From the NCBI GenBank assembly GCA_964598845.1, contig CAZRDM010000001.1:186001-250000 (forward strand): a stretch of DNA of 64,000 bases, in the 5' to 3' direction. This document shows, piece after piece, positions 31,407 through 40,862 of this stretch. Both the position numbers and the translations under genes were made by a program. The notes under the pieces are model-generated. The model searched no databases. It was not told the origin of the DNA and saw only the letters and a program-made list of their open reading frames with translations. Origin of the DNA: FEN-987 sp964598845 (lineage in GTDB: Archaea; Thermoproteota; Bathyarchaeia; 40CM-2-53-6). How positions within the stretch are numbered: position 1 is the first letter of the stretch; each line of letters opens with the position of its first letter.

Positions 31407-32729
31407 GTGCAGGAGAATCTTCGTTATTCTGGGAAGGGACGAGTCCTGTTTGATAGGCAGGCTCAGCTGTTGAAGCCAAAGCAGCTGCGACTTATTCAGA
31501 AGAGTAGGCTTCGAAAGATAGTCCAGTATGCTTACAGGCGTATCCCATTCTTTAGGAAACGGTTCAATGAGATAGGGCTAAAGCCAGACTCGATCAAGAG
31601 CCTTGAGGATCTTCCGAAGATCCCTTTCACTGTCAAGACGGATCTGAGGGACAACTATCCGCTTGGCATCCTGGCAGTTCCTCAAGACGACCTTTATTCC
31701 CTCCATGCGTCCTCAGGGACTACTGGGAAACCGATCGTCGTTGCCTATACTCGGCGCGATTTGGAACGCTGGGCGAAGCTCATGGGTAGGTCGTTTGATG
31801 TGGGGGGCGTCAGGAAGGGGGACATTGTGCAGAACATGTACGGGTACGGTCTCTTCACCGGCGGTTTGGGCTTCCACTATGGCGCTAGGGCAGTAGGGGC
31901 GACCGTTGTCCCGACGAGTACGGGAAACACGAAACGGCAGCTCATGCTCCTAAAAGACCTTAGAAGCACCGTGGCCGCCTGTACACCGTCTTACATGGTC
32001 TATCTCTGCGAAGCAAGCCGCGTCGAAGGCTACGAACCGAAGAGAGATTTCGCGTTGAGGGTCGGACTTTTCGGCGCGGAGCCATGGAGCGAGGAGGCAA
32101 GAAAAAAGATAGAGGACTGCTTCGCCCTGCGAGCTCACGACTGCTACGGGATGTCGGAACTGTACGGACCGGGTGTGGCAATCGAATGTGATCAGCGAAA
32201 TGGTCTGCATGTTTGGGGCGACGAATTCTTGGTAGAGACGATCAATCCTGACACAGGTGAGGTTGTGGAACCTGGGAGAGAAGGGGAACTTGTATTCACG
32301 ATGCTCACGCGCGAAGCTATGCCTCTACTCCGGTATAGATCGAGGGATCTTTCTAGGGTCTACGAGGAGGAGTGCGCGTGTGGAAGATACCACAGCCGGA
32401 TTGAAAGAATCAAGGGACGCAGCGACGACATGCTGATCATCGGGGGCGTGAACGTTTTTCCGAGTCAGGTAGAGCATGTGTTAATGAATGTTCGTGGACT
32501 TGGCGACCAGTATCAGGTGGTCGTATACCACGAGGAACTTGACCGATTGGCCGTGAAGGTTGAAGTGAAGAAGGAAAGGCTGAATGATGCGAAGCTGATC
32601 GAGGAGGTTCAGTCCAATCTTCTATCCGTTCTCGGAATCCGAGCTAATGTCAAGCTGGTTGAGGAAGGAACAATTCCACGTTCGGAAGGAAAAGCTCATC
32701 GCGTAATCGATCTCAGACCAAAGGAGTAG
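31407..32729 (+). CDS. Phenylacetate-CoA ligase family (PaaK-like) adenylating enzyme
   Basis: A 440-residue AMP-forming acyl-CoA ligase of the short PaaK type. It has LHASSGTTGKPIVVAYTRRD (the P-loop), GLFGAEPWSEEARKKIE, HDCYGMSELYGPG (adenine pocket), LLRYRSRDLSRV and GRSDDMLIIGGVNVFPSQVE (the hinge). It activates an aromatic or other carboxylic acid to its CoA thioester. The start is uncertain: GTG 31407 begins close to where PaaK proteins begin, and the frame is open to GTG 31308. It is cotranscribed with a lactate-permease-like gene 18 bases downstream, suggesting uptake and activation of the same organic acid. Confidence 0.85.
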   Translation: MQENLRYSGKGRVLFDRQAQLLKPKQLRLIQKSRLRKIVQYAYRRIPFFRKRFNEIGLKPDSIKSLEDLPKIPFTVKTDLRDNYPLGILAVPQDDLYSLHASSGTTGKPIVVAYTRRDLERWAKLMGRSFDVGGVRKGDIVQNMYGYGLFTGGLGFHYGARAVGATVVPTSTGNTKRQLMLLKDLRSTVAACTPSYMVYLCEASRVEGYEPKRDFALRVGLFGAEPWSEEARKKIEDCFALRAHDCYGMSELYGPGVAIECDQRNGLHVWGDEFLVETINPDTGEVVEPGREGELVFTMLTREAMPLLRYRSRDLSRVYEEECACGRYHSRIERIKGRSDDMLIIGGVNVFPSQVEHVLMNVRGLGDQYQVVVYHEELDRLAVKVEVKKERLNDAKLIEEVQSNLLSVLGIRANVKLVEEGTIPRSEGKAHRVIDLRPKE

Positions 32730-32747
32730 ATTAAGAAGCGTCGAAGT

Positions 32748-34376
32748 TTGACGAGAATCCCGCTCGGTTTAGTACTTGCGGCAGTCTTGGTCTTGGTCGG
32801 TTTAGTGTTTAATGTGAATTTCGCTCTCTCAGTCCTCTCCTTGATAGTGGTATTTGTCGGAATCGTTGAATTTCGTCAGTCCGGAGCATTTATGGCGATC
32901 GTTGGGCTCGCATTGGCTTTGATCCTAGCTGTTGCCTTTTTTGATACAAGCCCTGAGGTTGCGGTTGGAGCCGCGGCTTATGGTATCTTCAAGTCTTTCG
33001 GCATAACGATTTCCGTCCTTGCAACCATGCTGATGATTTTCCTGATGAAGGAGGTGGGCGCGCTTCAAGTGATCTCCGTAGCCATAAAGGGTGCAGCGAG
33101 GACAAAGGAGGAGCAAGCCCTCTTTCTCGGGGTTGGATTGGGATCTTTCGCTACATCACTCGGAGTGGTGACTCCATCTCTCTTTCCACCGTTGCTCATT
33201 GCCATGGGATTCTCCCCATTCGCTGCGATAGCTATCTCCGTCCTAGGCTACAACGCAGCGACATCCTACGCGCTCCTCTCGGTTCCGATAAGTCTTCCAG
33301 CCGACCTGTTCAAACTTGACATCTTCGAATTCGTCTACAAAGTGAATATCTTCCTTCCAGTTGTTGCGGTACTAGTTTCGTTCGCGATGCTATGGATTCT
33401 GGGTGGAAGAGAATCCGTCAAGAATGGCTTTGTTCCAGCCATTTTATCCGGTCTGTCAATCGCATTGTCATGCCTATTCTTTGGACTAGTCCAAGCTCCT
33501 TTCATGTCGATTGGAGTTCTAGCAGGAGTGATCACTATGATCTTGCTCTACTTCTTCCAGCGCAGCGGCAGACTAGGAGAACAGGTGGGTCCTGAACGCA
33601 TTAACTGGACAGACGCTACGAGAGCGCTCAGTCCTTGGCTGATTCTAATAGTTCTGGCCTTGACGGTTAGCGTTCCTCAATTCACGGACTGGTTGAGGCG
33701 TCTCGATGGACCGGCGTTTTGGATTTTCGATAGGCCGATCGACTTCGACGCATTCGCTCAGGTGTATACTTGGATATTCGCTGCGATTATCCTCTCGCTA
33801 CCCATCCTGAAGCCAACTCAACAGCAACTTGCAAAAACGCTGGGCATTTGGGTGAGGAGGATCTGGCAACCACTCATCGGATACTCACTCTTCTTCGGGG
33901 TCGCATATGTGATGGCGTGGAGTGCGATGTACATATCCGATGGGAAACTCGTCCCAACTTCGGGATTTGCGGCTGTGAACATGAACAATGTGGTCGGATT
34001 TACTCTGGCTAGCGTCTTTGGTTCATTGTTTGTGTTCGTGGCGCCATGGCTCGGCGTCTTCGGGTCTGTAGTTGGAGGCTCAGAGGCGAGCTCGAATGTG
34101 ATGTTCTTCCCGATCCAGCATAGGGCGGCGGAAGGAATAGGACTCACGAACGCAGGGCAGAACAGTTCTGCCTTCATGACGATCTACGGATCCCACGCGG
34201 TTGGAGGAGGCATTGCCTCAGCTATCACGCCGTCGAAGATCAATAACGCGGCCGCGACGATTGGGGCTGATGCGAAACTGGAAAGCGAGATCATGAGAAA
34301 TCATGTTCCGGCCGTCCTGGCGATTACTTTCGTGGTCGGCCTTCTTACATCCCTTTTTGTCATGCTTGGGATTTAG
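32748..34376 (+). CDS. L-lactate permease family (LctP) transporter
   Basis: A 542-residue protein with about 13-14 membrane helices. Family-like segments are FLGVGLGSFATSLGVVTPSL, VLGYNAATSYALLSVPISLP and FGSVVGGSEASSNVMFFPIQ, with NAGQNSSAFMTIYGSHAVGG near the C-terminus. LctP carriers import lactate or glycolate with protons or cations. The TTG start is 18 bases after the PaaK-like gene, so the imported acid may be that enzyme's substrate and not lactate. The length is normal for the family. Confidence 0.85.
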   Translation: MTRIPLGLVLAAVLVLVGLVFNVNFALSVLSLIVVFVGIVEFRQSGAFMAIVGLALALILAVAFFDTSPEVAVGAAAYGIFKSFGITISVLATMLMIFLMKEVGALQVISVAIKGAARTKEEQALFLGVGLGSFATSLGVVTPSLFPPLLIAMGFSPFAAIAISVLGYNAATSYALLSVPISLPADLFKLDIFEFVYKVNIFLPVVAVLVSFAMLWILGGRESVKNGFVPAILSGLSIALSCLFFGLVQAPFMSIGVLAGVITMILLYFFQRSGRLGEQVGPERINWTDATRALSPWLILIVLALTVSVPQFTDWLRRLDGPAFWIFDRPIDFDAFAQVYTWIFAAIILSLPILKPTQQQLAKTLGIWVRRIWQPLIGYSLFFGVAYVMAWSAMYISDGKLVPTSGFAAVNMNNVVGFTLASVFGSLFVFVAPWLGVFGSVVGGSEASSNVMFFPIQHRAAEGIGLTNAGQNSSAFMTIYGSHAVGGGIASAITPSKINNAAATIGADAKLESEIMRNHVPAVLAITFVVGLLTSLFVMLGI

Positions 34377-34434
34377 ATCGCTTGAGCTCTCGTTCCTACT
34401 ATAAATAACGGCACCGAGGCCCTCTTCTCAGACT

Positions 34435-35325
34435 TCACGCTCGGCTGGCTGACTCTTCCATGTAATTGAGTATGCTTTTCCAGATTCGACCGGGTTGACG
34501 CATCTTGTTCTCGAAGTTGTTGATGTTGACGAAATCTTCAAGCGCCTTCTTGGTTGAGTCGTCGAGGATGCCTGTGATCAGACCCTTGTAAATACCAAGC
34601 TTCTTCAGGTTCCGTTGCAATGTGATCGCAATGTCATGGTCGATTGTTAACAGATTTCTAGCATCCTCCCTAGACAGCATCGTCATGTCATAAATTCTGA
34701 ATATGCGTTTCAGTTCATCGATCGGCGTAGGGTGGTCGTCTACTCGCAGATCCACATATCGGTCGGTGAACCCTTCATAGCCTCCCATCTCCCTCACAAC
34801 TAAGATAGCCGCTGACTGCTGCCCCCTTTGATCTCCCCCTGCGGCTTGACCTACGGAAAGAACCTCTAGGAGTCTGTCGATCAGGTCTCCTGACGTTTCT
34901 TGATACGCCCTGGCCATTGATTCCAGCACTTTCGCGTTTGAGAGAATGTTTCCTTGGCAACTGTAGCCGTTCCCAGTCACATGTCCAGCCCATTCTAGAC
35001 ACTCGCTGCCCGTGTGAACAGCCACTTGCCCATTGGCGTCTACAACTGCCGCTTGACGTACTTCCGGACGTGGGTCATCTGCAAGTAACCTTCGAAGCGT
35101 CTCCTGCGCCGATAGGCCTTCCTCTAGCATCTTCAATCCATTCGGTCCGTAGGAGACGTTGACCCAAGCTTGGGTGGCTATGGCGCCTACCTTGGCCTTT
35201 GCCCAAGGAACCAGTGCTCCAACAGCGGGGAATTTTGATTCAACTGCCACGCCAAGATCTCCGTTCCTAGAATCAAAGGCAACAATCGAGAAAGTAGAAG
35301 GACGCCCCATGTTCGGATTACACAC
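34435..35325 (-). CDS. DUF1028 Ntn-hydrolase-like protein with peptidoglycan-binding-like C-terminus
   Basis: A 296-residue protein. Residues about 9-200 match DUF1028: STFSIVAFDSRNGDLGVAVE, GAIATQAWVNVSYGPNGLKM, GNGYSCQGNIL and VGQAAGGDQRGQQSAAILV. The N-terminal STFS is where an Ntn-hydrolase nucleophile could be exposed by processing. The C-terminal 80 residues (TLQRNLKKLGIYKGLITGIL, then DDSTKKALEDFV) resemble a peptidoglycan-binding domain, odd in an archaeon without peptidoglycan. It ends up 29 bases downstream of threonine synthase and is probably cotranscribed. Confidence 0.8.
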   Translation of the reverse strand: MCNPNMGRPSTFSIVAFDSRNGDLGVAVESKFPAVGALVPWAKAKVGAIATQAWVNVSYGPNGLKMLEEGLSAQETLRRLLADDPRPEVRQAAVVDANGQVAVHTGSECLEWAGHVTGNGYSCQGNILSNAKVLESMARAYQETSGDLIDRLLEVLSVGQAAGGDQRGQQSAAILVVREMGGYEGFTDRYVDLRVDDHPTPIDELKRIFRIYDMTMLSREDARNLLTIDHDIAITLQRNLKKLGIYKGLITGILDDSTKKALEDFVNINNFENKMRQPGRIWKSILNYMEESASRA

Positions 35326-35354
35326 AGGCGCGTAGTGGACAAGTATGTTCTTGT

Positions 35355-36620
35355 TTAATGTTCCTGCCGAGTCTGGGTCTGTACTTTCAGAGCAGTGTCT
35401 AGATCTTTGATTGTCGGTCTTATTGTTGGAGGTTCCTGGTAGGTTTTGAAGATGGCTTCTGGCTCGTTGAGTCCAAAGCCAGTAGCGATGGTGACAACAA
35501 GGTCGTCATGATCTATTGTGCCTTCATTCAGAAGTATCTGGGCCGCCGCGACTGGTGCCGAGGAAGCTGGCTCAACGAAAAGCCCTTCCTTCCTTGCGAT
35601 CAACCTCTGTGCTGACAAGATCTGATCATCTTGAACTCCCAAGGCGAGGCCGTGGGACTCGCGTATTGCGATGAGGGCTTGGTCACCGTCCGGGGGATAA
35701 TCGTCTTCTATACTATGCGCAATAGTGTGAGCGTTCGGGAAGCGTTCGATCTTGTCTGGGGGAACGTTTTCTTCAAACGCTTTGACCAGTGGAGCGCACT
35801 CAGCGCCCTGAACGCCAACAATCTTCGGAAGTTTCTTGATCAGTCCGATGCGCTGCAGTTCCTTCATCCCTTTCCAGCAGGAAGCCAGTCCGCATCCGCC
35901 ACCGACGGGAACTATGAGCCAGTCAGGTACGTTCCATCCCAATTGCTCACATATCTCGATGGCCTCGGTCTTTGCTCCGTCCTTCACGTAGGGGTTATAC
36001 CTTGAAGCGGCCACTATGTTGTACCATCCATATTTTGTGCAGGCTTCCGAGGTCAGTTGAACAGTCTCCCATGTCAAACCGTCAACGATTAACGTATCCG
36101 CCCCATATGACATCAGCTTCGAAAGCTTAGGTTTCGTAATGTTCCGGAAGGCGAAGATGACCGCTCTCAGACGGGCTTTCGCCGCATACGCAGCGATCGA
36201 CGCACCCGCGTTGCCTGCGGTAGCACATGTGACTGTGTGAACACCAAACTGAAGCGCCTTGGTGATTGCGACTGTAGATTTCCTGTCCTTGAACGAGCAG
36301 GTTGGGTTCCGCGATTCATCCTTGAGATACAGGTTGTGCAGTCCCAGTTCTTCCGCAAGTCTTTCAGCTCGCATGAGCCTCGTCCCGCCCTCGCCGAGTG
36401 TCACGATAGACTTTGGATCCTCGACTGGGAGAAGTTCGAGATACCTCCACACGGATGCGACGCGACCTTCAAGACTCCTCTTTGAAAAAGTCTCTCGTAG
36501 CTTTTCATAGTCGTAGATGGTTTCCAGAGCGCCTCCACATTTTGGACAGACTGAAGCTTTGCAGTCTTGGTCAAATTCCGACGAGCACCTTGCGCAGTGT
36601 AGAAAATATTTCGGATTCAA
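35355..36620 (-). CDS. thrC: Threonine synthase
   Basis: A 421-residue PLP enzyme of the archaeal type. It has an N-terminal zinc ribbon (CARC and CPKCGG, residues 9-29) and ESRNPTCSFKDRKSTVAIT with the PLP-binding Lys (about residue 113). TCATAGNAGASIAAYAAK binds the PLP phosphate neighbourhood, and VPVGGGCGLASCWKGMKE is the Gly-rich loop. It converts O-phospho-L-homoserine to threonine. Cysteate synthase is a close relative, but the overall pattern fits ThrC. It is upstream of the DUF1028 gene on the same strand. Confidence 0.88.
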   Translation of the reverse strand: MNPKYFLHCARCSSEFDQDCKASVCPKCGGALETIYDYEKLRETFSKRSLEGRVASVWRYLELLPVEDPKSIVTLGEGGTRLMRAERLAEELGLHNLYLKDESRNPTCSFKDRKSTVAITKALQFGVHTVTCATAGNAGASIAAYAAKARLRAVIFAFRNITKPKLSKLMSYGADTLIVDGLTWETVQLTSEACTKYGWYNIVAASRYNPYVKDGAKTEAIEICEQLGWNVPDWLIVPVGGGCGLASCWKGMKELQRIGLIKKLPKIVGVQGAECAPLVKAFEENVPPDKIERFPNAHTIAHSIEDDYPPDGDQALIAIRESHGLALGVQDDQILSAQRLIARKEGLFVEPASSAPVAAAQILLNEGTIDHDDLVVTIATGFGLNEPEAIFKTYQEPPTIRPTIKDLDTALKVQTQTRQEH

Positions 36621-36684
36621 GTGCTACCTGCCAGCTGACTCCCCAGCGTACTATGCTAAAATGGGTAATAATCCCTTAACAGTT

Positions 36685-39441
36685 CTAATTGTCTTCCTTT
36701 CTTCTTGAATCGGCTGCAACTCTCTTCAGCTTGTTATATGGAGTTTCAATTGACTGGTCTGGGCTTTTCTTCTTCATTCTCATTAGGAGTTTGACAAGGG
36801 ATACGGTCACAGCTCCTACCAGTATCAAGTTGGATGCGAATTCAGGTATTGTGTTTGAGCCCCCCACAGTAACTGTGCGCAGGCTGAGCGGACTCGTGAA
36901 CTGAACGAAGTAGTACGTTGAGTTCTCATAGAATGTCGACGGGACCTCGACGTTATCCACGAGGACGATGGGCGTCCCATCGAGCAAGGTTTTGGGAATG
37001 ACGACCATAACGGCTCCTACTGTCCCTATTGTGCCACTTATGGTGAATTTGAGGAGGCGGCTGTCCGGATCGAACGAAATGTTAGCTGTTGAGGAGTTCG
37101 AATAGATCGCTATCGTGTGTCGATCTCCCTGGAAGTTCACCTGCTGGCAAAGGGGTGAGCTTGTTGAGTTAAGATAGAAGTTGAAGCCGGAGAGCACCGA
37201 TCTTGGCGTGACTCCGAAAGTGAAACCTGTTACGCCTCGGTAGAATGGGGCTGCAACTGAAAGCTTGTATGTTCCCGGTTGGAGCGTCAGGTTGAACGAA
37301 CCGTCGGCTTGGCTCGTTGTGGTTGCTGTGGTAAAACCTGTCGCGTTGATCGCTGCCACCACGGCTCCGAAGAGAGGTGTGAGTTCATTGAAGCATGTGT
37401 AACCATAGACTATCCCGCTAACGGTTCCTGCATTGGAGTTGCCTGCAAAGGACATGCGCAGTACACCCTCTCCGTAGGTCGCGACATACAGATATCCACC
37501 GGACCAAGCTAAACCTGTGAAGACGTATGGCACCGCGTTGAACTGTATACTCTGCCAGGTTATTCCGAGATCGCGTGAGATGTAAGGGCCTCCCGCGGTC
37601 GCTGCAGCCACGATATGAGAGATCGGATCGAATTCTAGGTCCCAAACTGCTTGAAGAGTCATGAATGGCTTCGGAGTTAGACCTGTATTGGCGAACGTGA
37701 ACGTTGCACCCCCGTCGGTGCTGCGCAGAATTCCTCCACCAGATTTGTGATCCAAGGATAGACCAAGCAGTACGATGGAGGAGTTCTCGGGATGTACGAC
37801 GATTGTGGTCGGCCAGCCTCGCGCTCCGGAAAGATCACTCTTATCCCAAGTAGCACCGCCGTCGCGGCTGATGAACAAAGCCGAAGGTTGCTGCTGACCT
37901 ACGAATATGGTCATGCTATCTGCAGGGTCAACGGCTACAAGGGTTGGCGATGAACTGCAAGCAAATATGCAGGCTGACCACGTAACTCCCCCGTCCTCAC
38001 TCATCAGAACACCAGATGCGGCTGCGGTGTAAATCCTAGCTGGATGAATTGGATCCACGGCGATCGTGTTACTCGTGGCGGAAGCGGTATAGACGGGTCT
38101 GTCTTGAGAAAAGTGGAAGCTGCGACCTCCATCTGTCGAATATTGTAATCCGCCGCCAACTGCGGTTGCGGTGAAGACGTATACGTAGTCTGGATTGCTG
38201 GGATTGATCATAACGGTACCCCCCTCGCCGACTGGAGCGTTAGGTCCCCAGCGGTGCTGCCATGTGCTGCCTCCGTCAAAGGTGATTATTGGGCTAAAAT
38301 CGTGCGCCGTCGTGAAAACTGTGTTCCCATTCACGGCGATTCCGGTCAAGAGCGAGGATGAGATATTCCCATTAAGGCTCATCCAAGTGATTCCGAGATC
38401 CTTCGACATGAAAAGACCTTGATCACTACCCACGATCAGAGAATTGGACATCGGGTAGATGAGACGGACTTCAAGTGATAACGGCAATTGGACGAAAGTG
38501 TTTCCTTTATCCATTGATCTGGCAAGGAAATCGTTTCCGCCAACATACACAATGTTTGGGTTTGTTGCGTTTACCGCAACGAACTGAACTGTGTTGAACT
38601 GCTGGTCCTGTAAGGGAGCCCAATTGGCGCCAGCATCATATGTAACGTACAAATTCCCTGGGCGACCAGCTTCCCACTCAACGACATATGCGATGTTCGG
38701 GTTGAATGAATCTGCGGCGATCGACCACACTGTTGCCCCCGGCTGCGTGCGTAGTGTACGCCAAGGATGCTCCTGAGTGAGGCGCCCAAGAACCGTCCCG
38801 TCCTCAAGGCCTGCATAAAGGGCGTCACCTGCAGCGGCGAGAGCTCTTACTTGGCTTGGAGTCGATTGAATAATCATCCAATTAGCACCGGCATCATCTG
38901 ACCCAGCTATGCCCGCCGCCGTTGCGGCATAGAGTGTGCCGCCCGCCTGGACAAATGCGCATGTAGAGTACGGAAATACCAGGTTCCAAGTGGCGCCGGC
39001 ATCTATGCTACGGAATATCCCCTCGAACCAAGTCCCGGCCAGAACAATATGTGTATCTGCTTGATCAAGCCAAAGGGCAGACACCATTCGATCGGTCAAG
39101 CCAACATCGATCGGACTCCACGTGTTGCCACCGTCGGTTGTCTTGTAAATTCCAGCTTCACTGTAAGGCCCCGAATTGCCTGGACCAGTACCCCCGCCCG
39201 CATATATGGTCTGCGGGTTAGAAAGGTCGACAGCAACTGCCTGCAACTTGCCAGCAGCGGCAAGACTCTTGGTCGTTGGATTGTCGCCGACGGCATTCGG
39301 AATTTGCCGAGGACCTAGCGGCTCCCATACCATTGACTCCTTCTGATGTTGACGAGAAGCAAATAGCTCACCCATCGCCATGGAGGCGATTATGACTAAG
39401 AGCAAAACTGCTAGAACAGCAAAGCTGCGGAATTTGGTCAT
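36685..39441 (-). CDS. Large secreted BNR-repeat (VPS10/sialidase-like propeller) membrane-anchored protein
   Basis: 918 residues. An N-terminal signal (FAVLAVLLLVIIASMAMGEL) is followed by about 600 residues of propeller blades with many Asp boxes (KTTDGGNTWSPI, RSIDAGATWNLV, MSEDGGVTWSAC, ISRDGGATWDKS, RSTDGGATFTFA, ISRDLGITWQSI). A carboxypeptidase-regulatory-like beta domain (about 660-740, SGIVYGYT, then FNLTLQPGTYKLSVAAPFY) and another beta domain follow. An IPEFASNLI motif, one membrane helix (LILVGAVTVSLVKLLM) and a basic cytoplasmic tail end the protein. It is displayed outside the cell, possibly binding or hydrolysing glycans; no catalytic set is proven. Confidence 0.85.
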   Translation of the reverse strand: MTKFRSFAVLAVLLLVIIASMAMGELFASRQHQKESMVWEPLGPRQIPNAVGDNPTTKSLAAAGKLQAVAVDLSNPQTIYAGGGTGPGNSGPYSEAGIYKTTDGGNTWSPIDVGLTDRMVSALWLDQADTHIVLAGTWFEGIFRSIDAGATWNLVFPYSTCAFVQAGGTLYAATAAGIAGSDDAGANWMIIQSTPSQVRALAAAGDALYAGLEDGTVLGRLTQEHPWRTLRTQPGATVWSIAADSFNPNIAYVVEWEAGRPGNLYVTYDAGANWAPLQDQQFNTVQFVAVNATNPNIVYVGGNDFLARSMDKGNTFVQLPLSLEVRLIYPMSNSLIVGSDQGLFMSKDLGITWMSLNGNISSSLLTGIAVNGNTVFTTAHDFSPIITFDGGSTWQHRWGPNAPVGEGGTVMINPSNPDYVYVFTATAVGGGLQYSTDGGRSFHFSQDRPVYTASATSNTIAVDPIHPARIYTAAASGVLMSEDGGVTWSACIFACSSSPTLVAVDPADSMTIFVGQQQPSALFISRDGGATWDKSDLSGARGWPTTIVVHPENSSIVLLGLSLDHKSGGGILRSTDGGATFTFANTGLTPKPFMTLQAVWDLEFDPISHIVAAATAGGPYISRDLGITWQSIQFNAVPYVFTGLAWSGGYLYVATYGEGVLRMSFAGNSNAGTVSGIVYGYTCFNELTPLFGAVVAAINATGFTTATTTSQADGSFNLTLQPGTYKLSVAAPFYRGVTGFTFGVTPRSVLSGFNFYLNSTSSPLCQQVNFQGDRHTIAIYSNSSTANISFDPDSRLLKFTISGTIGTVGAVMVVIPKTLLDGTPIVLVDNVEVPSTFYENSTYYFVQFTSPLSLRTVTVGGSNTIPEFASNLILVGAVTVSLVKLLMRMKKKSPDQSIETPYNKLKRVAADSRRKEDN

Positions 39442-39593
39442 GAAAGAGCGCTCCAGGCAGCCATTCGATTGTCATGCTGATCTTGAACCAGCGGACCAGT
39501 CATCGGTTCCAAGTGCTGCCAACCTCCAGTCAAATGCTTTGACGGAATTCGGATCTCCCAAAGCGATAGAAGGCAGTTGAATGTCACTGAAAT

Positions 39594-40826
39594 CTAAGTC
39601 CGTTGCCGAGTGTTCTTTCGTCTTGATAACAGTATGACCGATGTTAGGAGCAATGTGTAGAGACCTGCCAGGAGCCAAGCGGCCGTATATCCAAACCGTA
39701 CGACCAAGAAGGAGAATGCCACGGGAGACCAGACGCCTGCGAAAAGCTGTAGACTGTTCACCCAGCTCACGGCGAGCGTCTCATACTCAGCATCCACCTT
39801 CTTCGACTCCCTAGCGGCAGAAAACCCGACCGTAAGTCCGCCTCCGAATGCAAAACCAGTAACCAACGTCGAAACTAATGCAGCATAGAGAGATGGAACA
39901 GATGCAACTGCTATCCCGAAGGCCAAGAGAAGTCCCGAGATGAAAAGCAAACTGCGTGCATTTCCTGTCTCGTCGTAGAGTCTGCCAAAGATCGGTGAGG
40001 CCAAGAGCGAAGAAATCAAGACCAAGCTTCCAACAAGCCCGGCTAGTGTGGCGCTCGCACTCAGTGTCGCTTCAAGATAGAAGACCATGAAAGCCGTAAT
40101 CAATGTCGCTCCAGCGGTTACACCGAAGAGCTCCAAACTCAGAAGCAACAGCCACCTATCCGACAGAACCTTGCGCAATTGGGAGCCTCTGACAATGAAA
40201 TCGTTTCGAATATTATCAGGTGGTATGAAGGCAATCGACAGGAGAGCGGTCGTAATTCCCAGTGCGCCACTTGCAATCAGACTCGGTCGCCAGCCAGTAG
40301 ACTCTGCGAACACTGACCAACCAAACAATCCAACGGCGCCGCCCAGATAGAACGCTGCATTGTATAGTCCTACGCCGAAACCTTCGGCTTGTTTCCGGTA
40401 GTACTTTGCGATGAGGGTTACCCCGGGTGCGAAGACGAAGGCCATGCCGAGACCGACGATGAATCTCAGCAAGTTGACCTGATAGAATTCCGTCGCGAAC
40501 CCTGATAGCAGAGCCGCCGACGAGGCGGTCATCGTTCCGTATATCGAGGTCTTCTTGGGACCAAGCTTTGCTGCGAGGATTCCGCCCGGAACTTGGAATA
40601 TTCCGAGACCGATGTAGAAGCTTCCTGTGAGGACACCTAATCCGGAAACATCCTCGTTGAAATCCAAGGCCATTAGGGAGAAGACTGAAGCTATGTTGAA
40701 CCAGTTCACAGCGTAGACTATTCTTGCAAGTATCAGAGAAGCGACAGCTCTATCGTTGACAATTTCCTTCAATGCTAGCATCCTATGATCATTGGAACCA
40801 AGGCGTTCAGCAGCGGCTAACGACAA
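39594..40826 (-). CDS. Major facilitator superfamily transporter
   Basis: A 410-residue protein with about 12 membrane helices. Features are GVLTGSFYIGLGIFQVPGGI, LAAKLGPKKTSIYG (loop 2-3 motif), LRFIVGLGMAFVFAPGVTLI and the mirrored SPIFGRLYDETGNARSLLF in the second half. A symporter or exporter of small organic molecules. It is 36 bases downstream of the class V aminotransferase on the same strand, and probably in its operon, which suggests import of that enzyme's substrate. The start could be internal at MLALKEIVND. Confidence 0.85.
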   Translation of the reverse strand: MSLAAAERLGSNDHRMLALKEIVNDRAVASLILARIVYAVNWFNIASVFSLMALDFNEDVSGLGVLTGSFYIGLGIFQVPGGILAAKLGPKKTSIYGTMTASSAALLSGFATEFYQVNLLRFIVGLGMAFVFAPGVTLIAKYYRKQAEGFGVGLYNAAFYLGGAVGLFGWSVFAESTGWRPSLIASGALGITTALLSIAFIPPDNIRNDFIVRGSQLRKVLSDRWLLLLSLELFGVTAGATLITAFMVFYLEATLSASATLAGLVGSLVLISSLLASPIFGRLYDETGNARSLLFISGLLLAFGIAVASVPSLYAALVSTLVTGFAFGGGLTVGFSAARESKKVDAEYETLAVSWVNSLQLFAGVWSPVAFSFLVVRFGYTAAWLLAGLYTLLLTSVILLSRRKNTRQRT

Positions 40827-40862
40827 TGTGAAGGCACTTTTCGCGGTACGACGACTTCGACC

